From positions 21,570,126-21,634,125 of the forward strand of contig JAULJL010000024.1 of assembly GCA_030761205.1 (NCBI GenBank): a stretch of 64,000 nt of DNA, read 5' to 3'. The stretch comes from Fremontodendron californicum (taxonomy: Eukaryota > Streptophyta > Magnoliopsida > Malvales > Malvaceae). A program made the translations under genes and the position numbers. Below, piece after piece: positions 60,163 to 64,000 of this stretch (positions are counted from its first letter, which is position 1; each line of letters starts with the position of its first letter). The notes beneath the pieces were generated by a model, which saw only the letters and a program-made list of their open reading frames with translations, had not been told where the DNA came from and made no database searches.

Positions 60163-62180
60163 TGGCGAAAGAATTTTGATAATCCGAGGTCTACATTGAA
60201 AGATATGGAGTTCGGAAGTTGGGATTTGGAGATTCAGTAGAAAAGAAACCCTAATCCAAGAAATTTGGGGAAAAGTGCTTAAACGATCAAACTGGTCGAA
60301 ATTGAAGGTTCCAAATGAAAGATAAGCACTGACTACGGGTAATGGAGAAGTCACTTGCAAGAAAAACCGAAAGAAAAGTCAATCCGGGAGAAAACCGAGA
60401 ATTAGGTTTTTTAGTGGATTTTGGTGAAATCGGGAAGAATCACAGAAATGGCCCGACTTGGTAAGACCAAAGCCCCCAATGGATGAAGAATGGTTAAAAA
60501 GGATGGCCCAAGGCTCAGATTGAAGAAAATCTGAAAATCGGATTTGTTTTGAGCAAAACCGGGTTTCGGAGGTAAAAGGGCAAAATTGGAAAAATTTGGG
60601 AAAAATAGAAAATGGACTCCGGAAATTCTAAAAAATTTGTCAATCTCATTCTTAAATCATTTGAAAGAGATTGGTAAAAGAAAATCTTGATTCGGAGTTC
60701 GTTTGCAAAATGGCCAAATCCCGGGTTTCTTATGTAGTAATTCAAAAAGGAAAATCCCGGAAAAATAGCAAATGGACTCCAAAAATTCTGAAATTTGGCA
60801 AATCTCATTTTTAAATTATTTGGAAGAGATTGGAGAAAGAAAATCTTGATTCCGAGTTCGTTTGCAAAATGGCTAAATCCCGAGCCTCCAATGCAGTAAT
60901 TCAAGCCGATAAATCCCGAAAAATACCAAATGAGCTCCAAAAATTATGAAAACTTCCAGATTACACTTTTTAATTATTTTGAAGAGATTGGTGAAGAAAA
61001 ATCTTGATTTGGAGCTCGTTTAAAAAATGGTAAAAAGTAGGGGCATAAAAGGACATTTTGGGAAGAAAAAATTCAAATAAATAGCAAACGGACTCGGATA
61101 ATTTTGAAAACTTCCAGAACTCAATATTTTATTATTTTGGAAGTATTAAAAAAAGAAAATTGAATTTGGAGCCCGTTTGATATTTATTTTGCATCCGGGG
61201 GGCAAAATGGTCGTTTCACCCAAGCAACCGAAAAGGGCTTCTTTGGGCCTTTCAAAAATCAGAGCTGGGCTGGAAAAGAGAAGTGTTGGCCTGCCCAAGC
61301 CCAAAGGAAGGAGGAAGCTTAGGATTTTTTCAATCAAGTGATTAAAAATCAAGAGTTAAGTTAGAGATTTTCATTTTTGAGCCTAAGTCCCAATCCCACA
61401 TCCCTTTGTAATGTCAAGCCAAGGAGGTGCTCACCTTATAAATAAGGAGTCTTGGCCTTTGGTTGAGATCACCCACTACCCCTTGTGAGATAGTCTATAC
61501 ACTTGTATTAGGATTATCCGGGTGGTGAGTCATAGTGTTTTTGTTGAGAGGGTTTGTAGCTTAATCCGTTCAAAAGCTACTCTGATGGTTTATAGCTTAA
61601 TCCATTCAAAAGCTACTCTGATGGTTTATAGCTTAATCCGTTCAAAAGCTACTCTGAGGGTTTGTAGCTTAATCCGTTCAAAAGCTACTCTGAGGGTTTA
61701 TAGCTTAATCCGTTCAAAAGCTACTTGGTGAGTTTTAATTTTAAAATAATGTTTCTTGTTCTTCCTTCATTTCCTTTCTTAAGTATATTTTTCTTACATT
61801 TTGTTTTTACAATAAACTCACCATGGCCAAATGGCCTACATTATTTATTTTAAGTTGTTATTTTTGATTCATTTTACCATATTGTTTATGCTATTTTCTT
61901 TATTTTTGATGTTTTAAATATTATGTTATTTCATGTTCTTAAGTTATATTTAATTTGGTTGCTTTGTTTGTTGCCATTTATGTCTTAGATATCATGTTTT
62001 TGCATTTTTAATTTTCTGTTTTCATGTTGTTTAAATTTGAGCATGTTTTAGAGTTAGCATATTAAGTGTTTGTGAAAATGCTTGTGTGATTCTTTGCATG
62101 ATTCTTGTTTTATATCTTAGTGAGCATGTTTTAGATTTGGTATATTAGGTGTTTGTGAAAATGCTTGTGTGATTTTTGTG
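60162..62180 (+). repeat. Inverted 2-kb fragment of the Ogre-2 LTR
   Basis: The reverse complement of about 50925-52924, nearly identical by eye: both hold the same 141-residue chance frame with very few changes and the same five 36-bp repeats. It is joined to the 5' LTR stub with at most two bases of shared sequence (AT) and ends after GTGTGATTTTTGTG, where unrelated sequence begins. Confidence 0.9.
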
Positions 62181-64000
62181 AACATTTTTTTAATTTTGTT
62201 TTATATCATCTATTCATTTTTTTTTTGTATTTTTACCAAATGATTTAGTGTCACTTGACTCAATGACACCAACTCCGTCATTCCCTTTATAATAGTATAG
62301 ATTTCATATTTCATAGCCAAGATTAAATCGGGTCAATTGCTTTAATTATTGGATTAATAAAAATATTTAAAAATACTATAAATAAATTTATAAATATTTT
62401 ACGTAATTATATAAATTACAAGTTATCATATAAAAATTAAAAATGTTCAGTATCATATGAAAAAATAGAAAAAAAAATTACAACTAAATCTGTCCACAAA
62501 CATGGTTACCTAACCAAACACAAAGATTCACCCAATATATGGAAAAGTTTGTACAAAATTATTAGGCTCGAAAAATAGGTTGGAGCAAAAAAATTAGGTC
62601 GTTTAAAAATGAGTCGGGCCTTGACTTCAACATTCAAGGTTCAAGTCCAACCTAACTCGGCTCATTTTCTAATTATAATATGTGTTATTTTTATTTTTAT
62701 ATATATATATATTATATAATTAATATCATATCATATATATAATATATAATATTATAATGTAAATATTAAAATTTTATGTTAAATTATTTATGGTTTAAAA
62801 TTTAATAAAAAATTAAATAAAAGATAATATGTTTTTTATTTTTTAAAATAATAATATGAGCATGTTTGGATGGGCTTGAGCTACCCATTTATAATTTGGA
62901 CGGGGATGGCCAGAATTTGTGGTCCGAATTATCAGATCGAACCGAATTGAGCTTGGACAAGCAAATACAATGTGTTGATACTATACATAGACTTGGCCCG
63001 GCGCAGTCCATGGACACCTCTACTGACAATTTTTTTTTTTTTCACTTTTAGTTTTTGATAATGTATTTTATTTTTAACTTTTTTCAAGATTTTTTTTTTT
63101 AGTAATGTTGGCTTTGAATTGACTATAACTTTGAAATGCAAAAATCTTAAGTTTAATTAACTTGATAAATATTTTTTAAAATATAAATCTTTCTTAATTT
63201 AGTATTTTCCTTTAAATTATTTTGAAAATATTTTAAAATTTTCTAAAATACTTTAGACTCTATATTTTTCTTAAAAATGCATGCTTTTAAATGTTCAATT
63301 ATGATAAATCATTTTTGAAAAAAAATTATCATTTTTTAAGGTCTATTTGGTCAAAATTTTGAAAATCCTTGATCCCTCTACCCAGAGGATTGATCCCACC
63401 TTGAAAATTTAGCAAAGATCAATCTCTTCCTCTACAAGATCGATCCTTTTTTAAACAAATTCAAAAAGTTCTTAAAACAACAAAATTATAACTTGTATTA
63501 AACAAGCCTAAACACTTAGCATATTATACAACCCACACAACTAGGTCATAGATACATGATTTACATCTCCAATTTAACTAATTTATTCAAATGAGGTTAT
63601 ACCTCAAATACACAAGAATAGCCCAAAACCCAAACAAGGGTTCTATATGTCCACACAAAATACCTCTACGAAAATCTTCGTAGAGACACCAACACCTCAA
63701 GCCTTAATTTGAAAAAAAATTTAACAATTTAATGAGCCACAAAGCCCATCAAGTAATCTAACCATAGTTAAGGAAATAACACTAAAATGAGCATGAATCA
63801 AAGGAACGAAACAAAATTTGGGGTATTTCTGACATCCTAGTATTGGAATGTCCAAAAGGGTTCTAAACCGCTCATATTAGATCAATTAAGAACATATATC
63901 GGAAAAATGATTCAAATATTTATAATGCATAATGTATTTAGAAAGTTCACTTTGATAATATATTCAAATTCAAAACTTAATGTCATTCTTATTCATAAAA
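62181..64000. other. AT-rich region with one worn repeat
   Basis: No gene recognised. The segment about 62555-63022 (GTCGGGCCTTGACTTCAAC.., ending CATGGACACCTCTA) resembles MITE-type repeats whose end reads TAGAGGTGTCCATGG, but the left end is not definable. A TA run lies at 62698-62712. From 63100 on, non-coding sequence only. Confidence 0.45.

Larger units (their letters stand above)
48450..60168 (-). mobile_element. Ogre/Tat-like retrotransposon derivative without pol (Ogre-2)
   Basis: Minus-strand order: stub of 5' LTR (about 60128-60162), primer site (60106-60124), leader, a gag relic (57867-58021), long non-coding stretch, 81-bp array, polypurine tract (53177-53191), 3' LTR (48450-53176). 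The internal region is about 6.95 kb, and apart from the gag relic I find no protease, RT, RNase H or integrase motif in it. It thus resembles the large non-coding derivatives known as LARDs, built on an Ogre-type frame. Inserted in ORF1 of LINE-2; the other junction is lost to the inverted LTR fusion, so no target duplication can be shown. Confidence 0.82.

Overview
The window is nuclear DNA of a flowering plant, probably a eudicot. It is AT-rich, has intron-containing genes with GT..AG borders, and is crowded with plant-type transposable elements. The species cannot be named from the sequence. Only two ordinary host genes are visible, both on the minus strand. One is a three-exon beta-tubulin gene (14067-17433, 447 aa). 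The other is a nine-exon 2-oxoglutarate/Fe(II) dioxygenase of the plant PKHD type, the INCURVATA11/CUPULIFORMIS2 family (33466-37879, 379 aa). Both can be reconstructed with no broken frame.

Layout, left to right. 1-6207: left-truncated Tat/Ogre-like LTR retrotransposon on the minus strand (5' LTR, tRNA-Arg-type primer site, start of the internal region). 6.2-13.8 kb: MITEs of PIF/Harbinger and hAT type with target-site duplications, a LINE tail, a diverged repeat pair and a near-perfect 656-bp tandem duplication. 14.1-17.4 kb: beta-tubulin, with a hAT-type MITE in its second intron. 17.7-30.1 kb: a Mutator-like element (MULE-2) carrying a broken plant-mobile-domain (PMD) gene, split by an 8.46-kb Copia element that keeps only a decayed gag. 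30.1-33.4 kb: AT-rich spacer with one probable MITE. 33.5-37.9 kb: the dioxygenase gene. 38.1-42.5 kb: MULE-1, a second element of the same family with an apparently intact four-exon PMD gene (624 aa). 43.2-48.4 kb: LINE remnant (ORF1, endonuclease and reverse transcriptase pieces) with a solo Copia LTR inserted. 48.45-60.17 kb: a second Ogre-like element that is large and essentially non-coding, with a 3' LTR, polypurine tract, an 81-bp satellite-like array, a relic of gag, a primer site and a stub of the 5' LTR. 60.16-62.18 kb: a 2-kb piece of the same LTR in inverted orientation, fused to that stub. 62.2-64 kb: AT-rich sequence without a recognised gene.

The most notable pattern is that two MULEs of one family sit directly upstream of the two host genes: 267 bp before the tubulin start codon and 187 bp before the dioxygenase start codon, each with a 9-bp target-site duplication. 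Their long terminal inverted repeats are built from short hairpins. Upstream of the PMD gene both copies keep a TATA box, a purine-rich (in MULE-1 strongly G-rich) stretch and a 30-bp palindrome. The nested insertions can be ordered: MULE-2 before its Copia insert; LINE before both the solo LTR and the Ogre-like element; the Ogre-like element before its inverted LTR fusion.
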